Origin: Singulisphaera acidiphila DSM 18658
GTDB taxonomy: Bacteria; Planctomycetota; Planctomycetia; Isosphaerales; Isosphaeraceae
NCBI RefSeq assembly: GCF_000242455.2
Contig: NC_019892.1
Span: 310,001 to 374,000, forward strand
DNA length: 64,000 nt
Direction: 5' to 3'
Numbering within the stretch: position 1 is the stretch's first letter; every line of letters begins with the position of its first letter. Both the position numbers and the translations under genes were made by a program. The notes under the pieces were generated by a model. It saw only the letters and a program-made list of their open reading frames with translations. It searched no databases and was not told the DNA's origin. Below are positions 1 through 8,599 of this stretch, piece after piece.

Positions 1-746
1 TCGAGCCGAGGGCGATCTTCAACATCACGACGATCGCCTCGTTGACCGGCGTGACCGTGGCGATGCCGGCCGACGGTACCGACAAGGAACGCAACGACGC
101 CTTGGCCGATGCGCTCGACAAGCCCGAGGTCCACCTGGCCAGCACCCGGCTCTCGGCTGCCACCGACAGCCCCTATGCAATCGAGGTCCAGGTCAAGTCG
201 GCCGAGGGTTATCGGCCCCGCGCAGCGTCGAAGGACGACGACGGGCTCGCCTTCCTGAAGATCCGCCGGAGCGAGCTCTACGCTATCAAGCTGATCAACG
301 ACTCCCCCTACGACGCGGCCGTGACCGTGACGATCGATGGCCTGAACATCTTTGCCTTCAGCGATAACAAGAGTTACACCCACTACATCGTGCCGAGCAA
401 GCAGTCGCTGGTGGTTCCGGGCTGGCACCGGACGAATCAGGTGTCGGACGCGTTTCAGGTGACCGAGTACGCCAAGAGCGCGGTGGCCGAGGCGTTGCCC
501 AGCTCTACGACCGTCGGCACGATCACCGCATCCTTTGCCGCCGCCTGGGCCAAGGACGCGCTGCCTCCCGACGACGAAGCACCGGGCAAGAAAGGGGGAC
601 GCAGCGGCGACGCCACCGGCAAAGGGCCGCCGGTGGACTTCAAGCTCGTCGAAGTGGTGCGCGACGTCGGTCGGCTCCGCGCCTCGGTGAGCGTTCGCTA
701 CAACAAGGACGACGACCCGAAAGACCTGCCCGGTGGGAAGCCCTGA
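1..746 (+). CDS. C-terminal part of a large protein, 5' end outside window
   Basis: The reading frame is open to the left edge, so the TTG and ATG codons near 42 and 60 are probably internal and the gene is 5'-truncated. The visible part has a beta-rich stretch (IDGLNIFAFSDN, then LVVPGWHRTNQVSDAFQVTEYAKS, then VGTITASFAAAW). This layout resembles the C-terminal domain found after kinase or caspase-like modules in planctomycetes and in other bacterial secreted proteins with the pattern of an aspartate-glycine turn, a GW segment and a final VGTI strand. The tail is charged and low complexity (KKGGRSGDATGKG, then DDDPKD). No catalytic motif is visible. The role is unknown; the match to that domain type is from memory of the pattern only. 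Confidence 0.6.
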   Translation, partial: EPRAIFNITTIASLTGVTVAMPADGTDKERNDALADALDKPEVHLASTRLSAATDSPYAIEVQVKSAEGYRPRAASKDDDGLAFLKIRRSELYAIKLINDSPYDAAVTVTIDGLNIFAFSDNKSYTHYIVPSKQSLVVPGWHRTNQVSDAFQVTEYAKSAVAEALPSSTTVGTITASFAAAWAKDALPPDDEAPGKKGGRSGDATGKGPPVDFKLVEVVRDVGRLRASVSVRYNKDDDPKDLPGGKP

Positions 747-760
747 CGCACAGAAACTGA

Positions 761-829
761 ACCACGGAGAAACACGGGAAGCTTAAATATTTGAAATTCT
801 GGATGGACTGTTCCCGTGTCATCCGTGGT
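761..829. repeat. Inverted repeat of the ACCACGGA family
   Basis: The arms 761-780 and 811-829 pair almost perfectly: accacgga-gaa-acacgggaa against ttcccgtgt-ca-tccgtggt. The 30-base loop is AT-rich. It lies 15 bases after the stop of the preceding gene and could work as a terminator, but a related and longer palindrome at 50127-50228 (arms beginning accacgaatgacacg) suggests a dispersed repeat family. Confidence 0.75.
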
Positions 830-882
830 GGAAACCTGCTCCCTCCCGTGAATTGTGGATCCCAAACCCGAAGGAGAATGCG

Positions 883-1347
883 ATGAAGTCGATGAAGATT
901 TTGAGACGAGGACTCGGGCTCGGCCTGGCTCTTGCGATGGCAATCGCCATTGTCCCGGCCATCACATTCGCCCAGGGCCTTCGTCAGTACTACGATACGA
1001 CCTGGAATTACAGCCAGGCAAATAGTTACTACTATGTAAACTATTACTACCAGACGGTCCCGACCCAGACGACGTACGACTACCACTACTGCATCTACTA
1101 CCCGTCGCAGACAAACTACATCTATTACTACAACCCGAGCACCCAGGCCTACTGGGGCCGGTACGAGATCGGCTCGAAGGGGGACAAGCGCTATTCGATC
1201 CTGGCGCAGAAGGATCGGAAGAAGGATTTGAAGGATATCCCTGAGTCGGCCTTCCCCGAACCGGCCAGCATGCCCACGATCCCAGGGGCCAAGGACAACG
1301 TGGCGATTCAGCCGCCGCCCGAGAATGTGCCGAAAGACAAGAAGTAA
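883..1347 (+). CDS. Tyrosine-rich secreted protein
   Basis: A 154-residue protein of unknown function. The ATG at 883 is preceded by an AAGGAGA box at 871-877, which decides the start over the in-frame TTG at 853. Residues 1-31 form a signal peptide (basic start, hydrophobic LGLALAMAIAIVPA, cleavage after FAQ). Residues about 34-90 are extremely rich in tyrosine, asparagine, glutamine and threonine with YYY and NYYYQ runs. The second half is charged (KDRKKDLKD) and ends with a proline-rich IQPPPENVPKDKK tail. A composition like this suits a cell-surface or matrix protein. No known domain is recognised. Confidence 0.8.
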   Translation: MKSMKILRRGLGLGLALAMAIAIVPAITFAQGLRQYYDTTWNYSQANSYYYVNYYYQTVPTQTTYDYHYCIYYPSQTNYIYYYNPSTQAYWGRYEIGSKGDKRYSILAQKDRKKDLKDIPESAFPEPASMPTIPGAKDNVAIQPPPENVPKDKK

Positions 1348-1563
1348 TAGAGCACTCTTCGTTGAAGGGGATTACAGGACAGGCGATCCGGTGGCTGGGG
1401 TCCGCGTATGGACCTCAGCCACCCAGACGAAGACAAGACCGCAGCGACTCCCAACCTTCTCTCCGCCGAAGGCTCAACCTAAAAGGAGCGTTTTGCCATC
1501 CTCCTGTCGCCTTCTGCGAGATCAAGGTTCCCTCGGGAGTTCCGGTGTGTTAGGTTGAAACCC

Positions 1564-1779
1564 ATGTTGGAGAGTGTGTTTGGAGCGATTTGGTCGGTCG
1601 TAACGTTTCCCTTTCGGCTGGTGGTCTGGGTTGTCGAGACCCTGGGCCGACTGACAGGGTTGGCGTTTGGGTTCGTCTTGATGGTGGTGGGGGTTGCGCT
1701 CTGGGCCGGGCCGCTCTACCTGATCGGCATCCCTTTGTTCATCGTTGGCCTGGTGTTGACGCTCCGCTGCGTGGGCTGA
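1564..1779 (+). CDS. Small membrane protein, two predicted TM segments
   Basis: A 71-residue hydrophobic protein with two predicted membrane segments: about residues 10-30 (SVVTFPFRLVVWVVETLG) and 34-66 (LAFGFVLMVVGVALWAGPLYLIGIPLFIVGLVL). It ends in LTLRCVG. The start could be the ATG at 1564 or the in-frame TTG at 1555; neither has a strong ribosome site. It lies 66 bases upstream of the cysteine desulfurase on the same strand. The function is unknown. The regular membrane pattern and lack of internal stops favour a real gene over a chance frame. Confidence 0.6.
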   Translation: MLESVFGAIWSVVTFPFRLVVWVVETLGRLTGLAFGFVLMVVGVALWAGPLYLIGIPLFIVGLVLTLRCVG

Positions 1780-1845
1780 TGGGTTTCCCTCGGCTTTTCC
1801 TTTGTTTTGTTTTGGGATCTGGCGGCTTGAACGCCCGGGTGAGTG

Positions 1846-3000
1846 ATGCTGCACCCGATCTATCTCGACCACAACGCGACGACGGCCATCGCCCCGGAGG
1901 TTCTCGAGGCGATGCGGCCGTACTGGCAGTCGGCGGGCAACCCCGAGAGTCGGCACGCCTTCGGCCGCGCTGCAAGACGCGGTTGGGAGGAGGCCAAGGA
2001 GTCGGTCGCCCGGATTCTGGGGGCCGACCCGGGCGAGGTGATTTTCACGTCGGGGGGGACCGAGGCGAACAACTTGGCGATCTTCGGCCTCGCCGGCGCT
2101 GAGGGGGATCCGGGCCACGTCGTCTCCAGCCCGATCGAGCATCCGGCCATCGCCGAACCAATCGCCCGCCTCGAAGCGGCTGGATTCGCCGTCGATCGCC
2201 CGGCCGTGAACGCCGAGGGCCTGGCCGACTCCGCGCTGATGGCGGCCCCCTTCCGCGCCGAGACGCGGTTGGCGACCTTGATGCTCGCCAACAATGAGAC
2301 CGGCGCAATCCAGCCGGTCGACTGCCTGGCGGCGCTGGCCGAGTCGCGCGGCATTCCGGTCCACACCGACGCCGTGCAGGCCGTCGGCCGGATCCCGGTC
2401 GACTTCCATGCCTTGGGAGTCGCCACCCTGGCCGCCAGCGCCCACAAGTTTCACGGGCCGGTCGGGGTCGGTCTGCTCCTGGTCCGCCAAGGGATCAAAC
2501 TCGGCTCACGCCTTTTCGGCGGCGGCCAGCAGCAGGGGCGTCGGCCGGGGACGGTGGCCGTCCCCTTGGCCGTTGGTTTGGCCAAGGCGCTCGAATGCTG
2601 GCAGGCGGAATCCGAGGCCCGCCAGGCCCGTTGGCGGGCGCTCCGCGATCGCCTCGAGTCGGGCCTGACCACCGCCTTGGGCCCTGAACGGGCCATTCGC
2701 AACGGCCCGCGCGACGACTCCCAGCGCCTGCCGCAAACCTTGAACCTCGGCTTCCCCGGCCTCGACGGCGACGCCCTCCTCATGCAACTCGACCTGGCCG
2801 GCATCGCCGCCTCGCTCGGCTCCGCCTGCGCCAGTGGCTCGACCCGCCCCTCGCCGACCCTGGTGGCCATGCGCGTCCCTGACGACCGCCTCCGCTCCTC
2901 GGTCCGCTTCAGCCTGGGGGCCGCCACCACCGAAGCCGAGATCGAGACGGCGCTCCCTCGGATCGTCGCGGTCGTCCAGAGGATCGCCTCGGCCGGCTGA
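1846..3000 (+). CDS. Cysteine desulfurase family protein (NifS/IscS-like)
   Basis: A PLP-dependent class V aminotransferase that would take sulfur from cysteine for Fe-S clusters or tRNA thiolation. The N-terminus has the family signature IYLDHNATT. Further on come FTSGGTEANNLAI, EHPAI, NNETGAIQPV and HTDAVQAVG. The PLP lysine is in ASAHKFHGP near residue 201. The sulfur-accepting cysteine is in LGSACASGS near residue 328. Its length (384 aa) is normal for the family. The start is the ATG at 1846, with the adjacent GTG at 1843 as alternative. No iscU or regulator is next to it, so the sulfur acceptor is not evident. Confidence 0.93.
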   Translation: MLHPIYLDHNATTAIAPEVLEAMRPYWQSAGNPESRHAFGRAARRGWEEAKESVARILGADPGEVIFTSGGTEANNLAIFGLAGAEGDPGHVVSSPIEHPAIAEPIARLEAAGFAVDRPAVNAEGLADSALMAAPFRAETRLATLMLANNETGAIQPVDCLAALAESRGIPVHTDAVQAVGRIPVDFHALGVATLAASAHKFHGPVGVGLLLVRQGIKLGSRLFGGGQQQGRRPGTVAVPLAVGLAKALECWQAESEARQARWRALRDRLESGLTTALGPERAIRNGPRDDSQRLPQTLNLGFPGLDGDALLMQLDLAGIAASLGSACASGSTRPSPTLVAMRVPDDRLRSSVRFSLGAATTEAEIETALPRIVAVVQRIASAG

Positions 3001-3060
3001 TCTGGCTGAATAAAATGGCCTGGGAGTTTTCAATAGATCCTGGCCGCACTTTGGGGTCAG

Positions 3061-3687
3061 CTATTCCTCTCGAATCATTTCCGTGAGCTCGTAGACGCCG
3101 GTCGTTGGATTACGTCCGGCGTCACTCGCTTGCGCTGCCATGATATCCAACTTCTTGGCCCGTGCTGTTGCCTGAGGATATCCAGTCGCATAGTTTGTAT
3201 ATTTAGTATTTTTATCATAGTTTTCGATATGGATTCGTAGCATTGAGAGGAGTTTCTTTCGATGCTGCATTCCTGGACTTTCTCTGAAATGTAAAATTAG
3301 CCATAATTCGAAGCAGGGATTTGATATGGCCAGCTTTATGTCATTGTCGTTCGCCATTTGTCGGGCATCGGGGATATGGGGGTGGTCGTCTACGTCGAAC
3401 ACACACCAAACGGAGTCATAAGCGAGATTCTCGTCTTTCCCGTGTTGGGCGGCTTTCTCTGCCTCTTTTTTGTATTTCTTCGCAAGTTCTACCAGAGTCT
3501 TGGGAACTCCATGCTCAGTGGCCACCTTGATTTCGACTCTCGAGTTGCGGTGGTTGTCCGCAAACCCTTTGAAGTATTGAGGCTCGGTTTTTTCACCTTC
3601 GCAGACGATGAGTATGATTGGTTTAGGCTGGCGAAATGGCGATCGACGACCGGGTCTGCGATCTCGGTCACGGCGTGGGGTTTGCAT
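3061..3687 (-). CDS. rloB: RloB-like protein of an AAA ATPase/RloB defence pair
   Basis: A 208-residue protein of the RloB family, often paired with an AAA ATPase in abortive-infection systems (RloAB, AbiL type). After a basic N-terminus it shows VCEGEKTEPQYF (about residues 29-39) and an acidic FDVDDH (about 97-102), both in the pattern of TOPRIM-like nucleases, then NPCFELWLILHF (about 123-134). It starts 5 bases after the ATPase stop, with a GGAAA/AAGA ribosome site inside the end of that gene, so the two are co-transcribed. The gene is clearly AT-richer than the flanking genes, as expected for an acquired defence cassette. Nuclease activity is inferred from the motif layout. Confidence 0.85.
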   Translation of the reverse strand: MQTPRRDRDRRPGRRSPFRQPKPIILIVCEGEKTEPQYFKGFADNHRNSRVEIKVATEHGVPKTLVELAKKYKKEAEKAAQHGKDENLAYDSVWCVFDVDDHPHIPDARQMANDNDIKLAISNPCFELWLILHFRESPGMQHRKKLLSMLRIHIENYDKNTKYTNYATGYPQATARAKKLDIMAAQASDAGRNPTTGVYELTEMIREE

Positions 3688-3692
3688 CTTTC

Positions 3693-4976
3693 TTATTTCC
3701 CGGCAATCGTGAAATCACCAAGGAAGGGGATGGCGCCGTAACGGCCCTGAAGGTAGCCTCGCTCAAGATTCTCGGCTTTTCGGGGTTTGTAGTCGGTCAA
3801 CGGGTAGAGCTCGGTTGCTCCTTCATCGTTTTTCTCCGTAAGCCATACTTGGTCGCGTCTCAACGCGGGCTCGTGTAAGGTCGTCCCCAATAAGTTGATG
3901 TCATGGGTTGTAAAAATAAGTTGCGCATTGCGTGGGTTTGTTTCGGGAGTATTGAACTGGCGAACGAGCCGCTGAGCGAGCATGGGATGGAGACTCGCTT
4001 CCAGTTCATCAACGAGGATGGTGCTGCCTTCTTGGATCGCATGCAAGATAGGCATGGCGATGCGAAAGAGTGTTTGTGTCCCCTTCGATTCCTCCTCGAG
4101 GGGCAGCCAGGCGTCGCCGAACTCGCTTTGGTGCTTGAGCAGGATGCGGCGAGATCGAGCACGGCGTGCGAATTCGTCTGATTCGCTCTTGTCGACTTTT
4201 AAATCGATGATCCCAGCATCCGCGTTTGTCAACAGCGAGCGGAATCGCTCGATGAGGGATTCGTCTGAGGTTGGATTCTCAAACAATGCCGGCTGGCGAG
4301 CCTCGGCCACACCCTTTTCAAGCCATCGATCGAGCGCCGTACCAGAAAACCATGAGGAGCTTACTTGTGGGGTGATTGTGGGTAAGTTGATGGGTTGAAG
4401 CGATCGGAACCAGGAGAAGATCGGAGTGAGTTGAATATGCTTGTTCTGCACCGCCGCTGAAACAAAGAGGGCGTTGTTTCGGGTAATCTCCTCAATGAGT
4501 TTATTCTCGCCCTTCAAGTTCTCTCCGAATTTGAACGCGCTTCCGTCTCGCTCAAACCAGGTTTGTTTTTTTCCAAGGGGCCAGGCATAAAGCCACTCTT
4601 CCAGGATGGACTCGTCGTTCATCACGAAGCCGTACTGATAACGAACCTCGTTGATCAGTACCGTCGCTTCGAAGAGCGAAGGTTCTTCTTTCTTCGGTCC
4701 CCAGGCAAATGGGTCGCGAGGCACCCCCTCGTCGGGTGACCAAAACCGATGGGAGAGCAGCACCGTATCACGCATAAAGGCCAAGGCGGCGAGAACGTTA
4801 CTCTTTCCGCTGGCGTTGGCTCCGTAGAGAGCGGCGACGGGCAACAATGCTTCGGAATGGCCCGTGACATGACGCGGCCGGGAGTCCGCGTCATCGCCGA
4901 CCCGGCCAGCTTCCATCGTCAGGACCTGTTCGTCACGCAACGAACGGTGGTTTTCGACACGAAATTCGATGAGCAT
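3693..4976 (-). CDS. rloA: AAA family ATPase (RloA/AbiLi-like), defence pair
   Basis: A 427-residue ABC/SMC-type ATPase (AAA_15/AAA_21). The N-terminal strand MLIEFRVENHRSLRD precedes the Walker A loop GANASGKS (about residues 52-59). A Walker B segment ILVDELEASLHP lies near residue 320 and the switch histidine TTHDINLL near 357, as in OLD/RloA-type ATPases. The ATG at 4976 has a GGAAGG ribosome site 8 bases upstream and a promoter candidate before that. With RloB it forms a two-gene operon of the kind that senses phage through the ATPase and acts through the TOPRIM-like partner. The function is inferred from homologous pairs, not shown here. Confidence 0.88.
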   Translation of the reverse strand: MLIEFRVENHRSLRDEQVLTMEAGRVGDDADSRPRHVTGHSEALLPVAALYGANASGKSNVLAALAFMRDTVLLSHRFWSPDEGVPRDPFAWGPKKEEPSLFEATVLINEVRYQYGFVMNDESILEEWLYAWPLGKKQTWFERDGSAFKFGENLKGENKLIEEITRNNALFVSAAVQNKHIQLTPIFSWFRSLQPINLPTITPQVSSSWFSGTALDRWLEKGVAEARQPALFENPTSDESLIERFRSLLTNADAGIIDLKVDKSESDEFARRARSRRILLKHQSEFGDAWLPLEEESKGTQTLFRIAMPILHAIQEGSTILVDELEASLHPMLAQRLVRQFNTPETNPRNAQLIFTTHDINLLGTTLHEPALRRDQVWLTEKNDEGATELYPLTDYKPRKAENLERGYLQGRYGAIPFLGDFTIAGK

Positions 4977-4998
4977 AGACGGTCACCTTCCCCACTCT

Positions 4999-5028
4999 AG
5001 TATAGTGGTTATCGCCGGCTTTGCGCAA
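4999..5028 (-). promoter_or_regulatory. Candidate promoter of the RloAB-type operon
   Basis: On the minus strand a TTGCGC -35 element (5023-5028) and a TATACT -10 element (4999-5004) are 18 bases apart. They sit 22 bases upstream of the ATPase start codon. No other good promoter is seen in the gap to the next gene. Confidence 0.4.
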
Positions 5029-5180
5029 GAAACTTGCGGAAAGCCGGTGGAAACTGACTCGCCCTTCCTCTTTTCTCTGGCGGTCTGCAAAGAAGAGTGG
5101 ATGCGTGTCTCCTCGGTACGGGAAAGCCGTGAGTCCGTTTTTCCGCCCCCTTCGGCTGTCTTGTGAGGTGCTTTCCGTTC

Positions 5181-6506
5181 TCAGTTTTTGGTTTTGATCC
5201 ATGCCTCTGCATGGCGGCCAGGCGCGAAGAATTCCTTCGCCGCGCGGCGCAGCTCTTGATCCGTCACGGTGCTCAACGCCCGATTGAGTCGGGCGGGATC
5301 GATGCCTAACTGCTCGCGCCGGGCGAGGGAGAAGGCGACTCCGTAGAGGTTCGTCACGAGCAAAGGGTCGGGAAGGCGGGTCGTTCCCAGGAAGAAACCG
5401 AACGCCTGTTGGGCGGAAGCTCCTTCGTTGCCGCCCAGTTTGGGTTCGACCGTCTCGGCCATGAATGCTTCCAGGCGATCGAGCGTTTGGCGGGATGTCT
5501 CTCCGCGATTCCGGCGGGTCGTGACGCCCAGGATGGCGGGGTCGTCGAGCAAGGGGAAGTAGATCGGCGCCCGGCCGGGCTCGCTCTCGAGCTTCGAGGA
5601 ACCGGCCCAGAGTCGGCTTGCCAGCACGAGGAAGGGGGCGTAGAGATCGCTCGCCGGATCGGGGGCCCTGTAGGCAAGGCAGGCTTCGGCTTGAGCCTGT
5701 GGAGACTCGGCCGCCAGTTCCTGCAGGCTGCCGAATTTGGGGGTATCGGGTTCGGAAGGGGGAGGAATCTCCTGGCCCGGCGGGAGCTTGGCGAATGATT
5801 CGACGACCGCGGCGCGGGCCGTGGCTGCATCGATTCCCCCGGCCAGGACGAGAATCGCGTTTCTCGGCTTATAGTACCGCTCATAACGCAATTGGATCTC
5901 TTCCCGCGTGATGGCGGCGATGTGCTCGGGCAACCCCCCCTTTCGGCCTCCTTGCGGCGTTGGCCTGATGAGCTCGCGCGCGTGGTTGAGGACGCTGAGG
6001 GAAGGGATCCGGCCAAACATGTTGGCGATTTCGGCGAGGACGCGCGGTCGCTCGCGGTCGAGATCCGCGCTTGTCAGCCGGAGATCGCCCATCCGAGCGG
6101 CCGCCTCGCGCAACTCGTCCTTGAGGTCGGCCTTGGGAAACACGGTCGCCACGACGGTATACCGGTCTCCCGTCTGCGCGTTGCAACCGGAGCGATACCG
6201 CCCGAAGAACTCCTCGGCCGTCCGCGCCTGCCCCGTGCCGGCCGCCGCGGTGACCGCGATATGTTCAATCATATGGGCCATTCCCGAATGGCCTTTGGGG
6301 TCGTGATCGCCCCCGATCTTGTAGAGCACGACCAGGGCGATCTCCTTGGCGTCCTCAACCGGACGGATGAGCACCGTCAGGCCGTTCTCCAACGAGATCC
6401 ATTCCGGAACCGTGGTTTTCGTGGCCGGCCCCGACTCCTCCCCGTTGGAGAGTGGCGTGCAGGCCAGAGGCAGCAAGAGGAGGGGCATTCCCAGGCAGAG
6501 GCGCAT
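5181..6506 (-). CDS. M16 family zinc peptidase, lipoprotein
   Basis: A 441-residue insulinase-type (pitrilysin) metallopeptidase. The signal sequence ends in a lipobox (LPLAC, Cys16), so it is probably membrane anchored. The inverted zinc motif HMIEH (residues 78-82) is intact within GHSGMAHMIEH, and a downstream acidic ligand is likely in VLAEIANM near residue 157. The C-terminal half (from about residue 220) matches the second M16 domain without a zinc site. A GAAGGAG ribosome site precedes the ATG by 11 bases. Most M16 genes come in active/inactive pairs, but no second M16 gene adjoins it, so it may act as a homodimer. Confidence 0.9.
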   Translation of the reverse strand: MRLCLGMPLLLLPLACTPLSNGEESGPATKTTVPEWISLENGLTVLIRPVEDAKEIALVVLYKIGGDHDPKGHSGMAHMIEHIAVTAAAGTGQARTAEEFFGRYRSGCNAQTGDRYTVVATVFPKADLKDELREAAARMGDLRLTSADLDRERPRVLAEIANMFGRIPSLSVLNHARELIRPTPQGGRKGGLPEHIAAITREEIQLRYERYYKPRNAILVLAGGIDAATARAAVVESFAKLPPGQEIPPPSEPDTPKFGSLQELAAESPQAQAEACLAYRAPDPASDLYAPFLVLASRLWAGSSKLESEPGRAPIYFPLLDDPAILGVTTRRNRGETSRQTLDRLEAFMAETVEPKLGGNEGASAQQAFGFFLGTTRLPDPLLVTNLYGVAFSLARREQLGIDPARLNRALSTVTDQELRRAAKEFFAPGRHAEAWIKTKN

Positions 6507-6594
6507 TTTTTTGATTCTCCTTCATCGGGACGCGGCGCGAGGTCGAGCTTGCCGGCTGGCTTGTTCATGAGGGGCCGGGAGTCTGGCAAGCAGG

Positions 6595-8337
6595 TCAGTA
6601 GTTCCCCCGGTCGCGGCGGTACATCAGCGGGAGGAGCGCGAAGGGGATCGCCAGGCTAAGGACGAGGATTCCCGCCGTCGTCCAGCCGACATTGACGCAG
6701 TACCACTGCATGCCCTGAACGAGCGGGTGGTTGAGGAGGAGAGCCTTGGCGGCTCCATCGTTGGCGTGCCGGGCCCAGGCCTGACCACCTATGGCATAGT
6801 CATGGGCGATAGCCATCCCGCCGAAGGCGGCGTGCCAGGCAATGGCCGCGCCGCCGCTTGCAACGTTCCAGGCGATTGGGGTGCCGCCACACGCCTGCCA
6901 GCCAACCGCGACTCCCCCCACCGCGAAGAGGCCCAAGGCGAGGCCGCCGACCCCCACGACCCCCAGCGCGAGCCCGCCGATGGCGACGAGGCCGAAAGCC
7001 ATCCCGCCGAGACTCACCACTCCGACGGCTCGGTGCCCGATCGCAATGATCCCTCGGGCCTTCGAGCCGATGGCCAGCAAGAGGCCGCGAGCGTCGTCGC
7101 CGATCGCGATCCAGCCGCGTGCGACGCGGCCTTCCGCCCTGGGAGTGCCGAGGCCGCTTGGCGGACGCGGGTCGCTGACGTTGATGTCGACCAGCGGATA
7201 CCCGAGGAATTGGGTCCTGCTCTGGAAGACACGGCCCCGGAGTCGAGCCGCGATGGTATTGATGCCGACGCTCAACGCGGTGTCGTTGGGTTCGTGGACC
7301 ACTCCCGACTCGGCAAGGACCTGTTTGACCTTTTGGACCGTGCGGATCGACTCAAACGCGATGTAGGCCATGAACATAACGTACCAGATCCCCAGGGAGA
7401 TCCAGTAGGCGGCCGGAGACTTCCGGCTCAGCGTTTCCACCAGCCCAAAGACTCCGGCCGCGAAGATGATCGAGGCCAGGAGGAAGCGTCGGCCGTTCCG
7501 CAATAGGATGTTGCGTTCGACCTTCGTGCGGGCGACTTGAGCCGGAAGCCAACTCCCGAGCCACCCTCCTCCAAGGCCGATCAGAGATCCGAGGAGGCTG
7601 CCGAGCAGCCCCCCCGCGAGCCCGACACCCCCCGCCCCCTTTGCCGCGCCGGCCGCTGCCGCGCCGGCGATCGCGGCTTTCGTGCCGGCCGAGTGGGCGG
7701 TCAGGCCGGCCATGACGGCGACGGTGAACCCACGCCCCGGTCGAGTCCGTCGGAGCCCGCTCTCGACCAGCCCGGCCACGCGTTCGCGGAGCATCCCTCG
7801 GCCACGCGAGAGCCGTTGCCGGACCGTCTCCTCGCTGAGCTCGAGCGCCGCGGCGACTTCGGCCACGGACTGGTCCTCGCGGTAGAACAGGATCAGCGGC
7901 TCGCGATAGGCGTCGGGGATCTGGGCGAGCGTCTCCCAGACGAGCGATTCTTCTTCTCGGGAGACCGCATCTTCCACGGGGCCTGGCTCGTCGGTCGTCA
8001 ACTCGGCCACGGCGTTGAGGTCGAGCGCGGTGGCCGGTTCGGCGGCTCGCGCGGCCTTGCCGCACGCGTTCTTGCCGAGGTTCCGGGCAATCCCGCACAG
8101 CCAAGGGCGGAGGCGGTCCGGCTGTAAGAGCGACGCTCGCTGGCGCCAGGCCGCCCAGAAGGTCTCCTGGGCCACGTCTTCGCTGAGGGCTACGTTGCCA
8201 CAAACGTTGTACGCCACGGCGGAGACCAGAGACTGATATCGCCCCACAAGGACTTCGAACGCCTTCGCATCCCCCTGGCAGATGCGTCGCCACAGGTCCG
8301 AATCGGGTAAACGTTGATTCAGTATGGGAATCGTCAT
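6595..8337 (-). CDS. ECF sigma factor with long membrane/decapeptide-repeat C-terminus
   Basis: A 580-residue protein, about three times the length of a normal ECF factor. Residues 1-195 form the sigma part: region 2 (FEVLVGRYQSLVSAVAYNVCG, SEDVAQETFWAAWR) and region 4 (LAQIPDAYREPLILFYRE, then ALELSEETVRQRLSRGRGML). Residues 205-265 are glycine/alanine-rich and hydrophobic. Two TM segments follow (about 283-302 and 310-330). Residues 403-527 hold about twelve units of roughly ten residues with the pattern A-x-G-x-x-x-x-G-G (AVGVVSLGGM, AFGLVAIGGL, ALGVVGVGGL and so on). A last TM segment spans about 552-572. No anti-sigma gene is adjacent, and the membrane tail may take its place as a tether or sensor. 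That role is an inference. Confidence 0.85.
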   Translation of the reverse strand: MTIPILNQRLPDSDLWRRICQGDAKAFEVLVGRYQSLVSAVAYNVCGNVALSEDVAQETFWAAWRQRASLLQPDRLRPWLCGIARNLGKNACGKAARAAEPATALDLNAVAELTTDEPGPVEDAVSREEESLVWETLAQIPDAYREPLILFYREDQSVAEVAAALELSEETVRQRLSRGRGMLRERVAGLVESGLRRTRPGRGFTVAVMAGLTAHSAGTKAAIAGAAAAGAAKGAGGVGLAGGLLGSLLGSLIGLGGGWLGSWLPAQVARTKVERNILLRNGRRFLLASIIFAAGVFGLVETLSRKSPAAYWISLGIWYVMFMAYIAFESIRTVQKVKQVLAESGVVHEPNDTALSVGINTIAARLRGRVFQSRTQFLGYPLVDINVSDPRPPSGLGTPRAEGRVARGWIAIGDDARGLLLAIGSKARGIIAIGHRAVGVVSLGGMAFGLVAIGGLALGVVGVGGLALGLFAVGGVAVGWQACGGTPIAWNVASGGAAIAWHAAFGGMAIAHDYAIGGQAWARHANDGAAKALLLNHPLVQGMQWYCVNVGWTTAGILVLSLAIPFALLPLMYRRDRGNY

Positions 8338-8599
8338 GTCCGTCCCTTGGTAAATCCCTTGGCAAGCTTAGCGAAGGAGGCCGTGCGGCACCTCCTCAAA
8401 TTAGTGGCGCTCACTCGAGGAAAGGTGACAAAGTTTTTCCGTCCGCCCTTTTGGGGCGTTCCTGTCCGCCTCCGCTCCCTCGCGATAGAATTCCGGAACG
8501 GGCCGCGATCCATTCCGCCATCGATCCTCCGCTCACTCCATTTTTTTGCGGATCTTTCCTGACCTCCTGGAAACAACGCTTTGGAAGGTTGAGACAACC

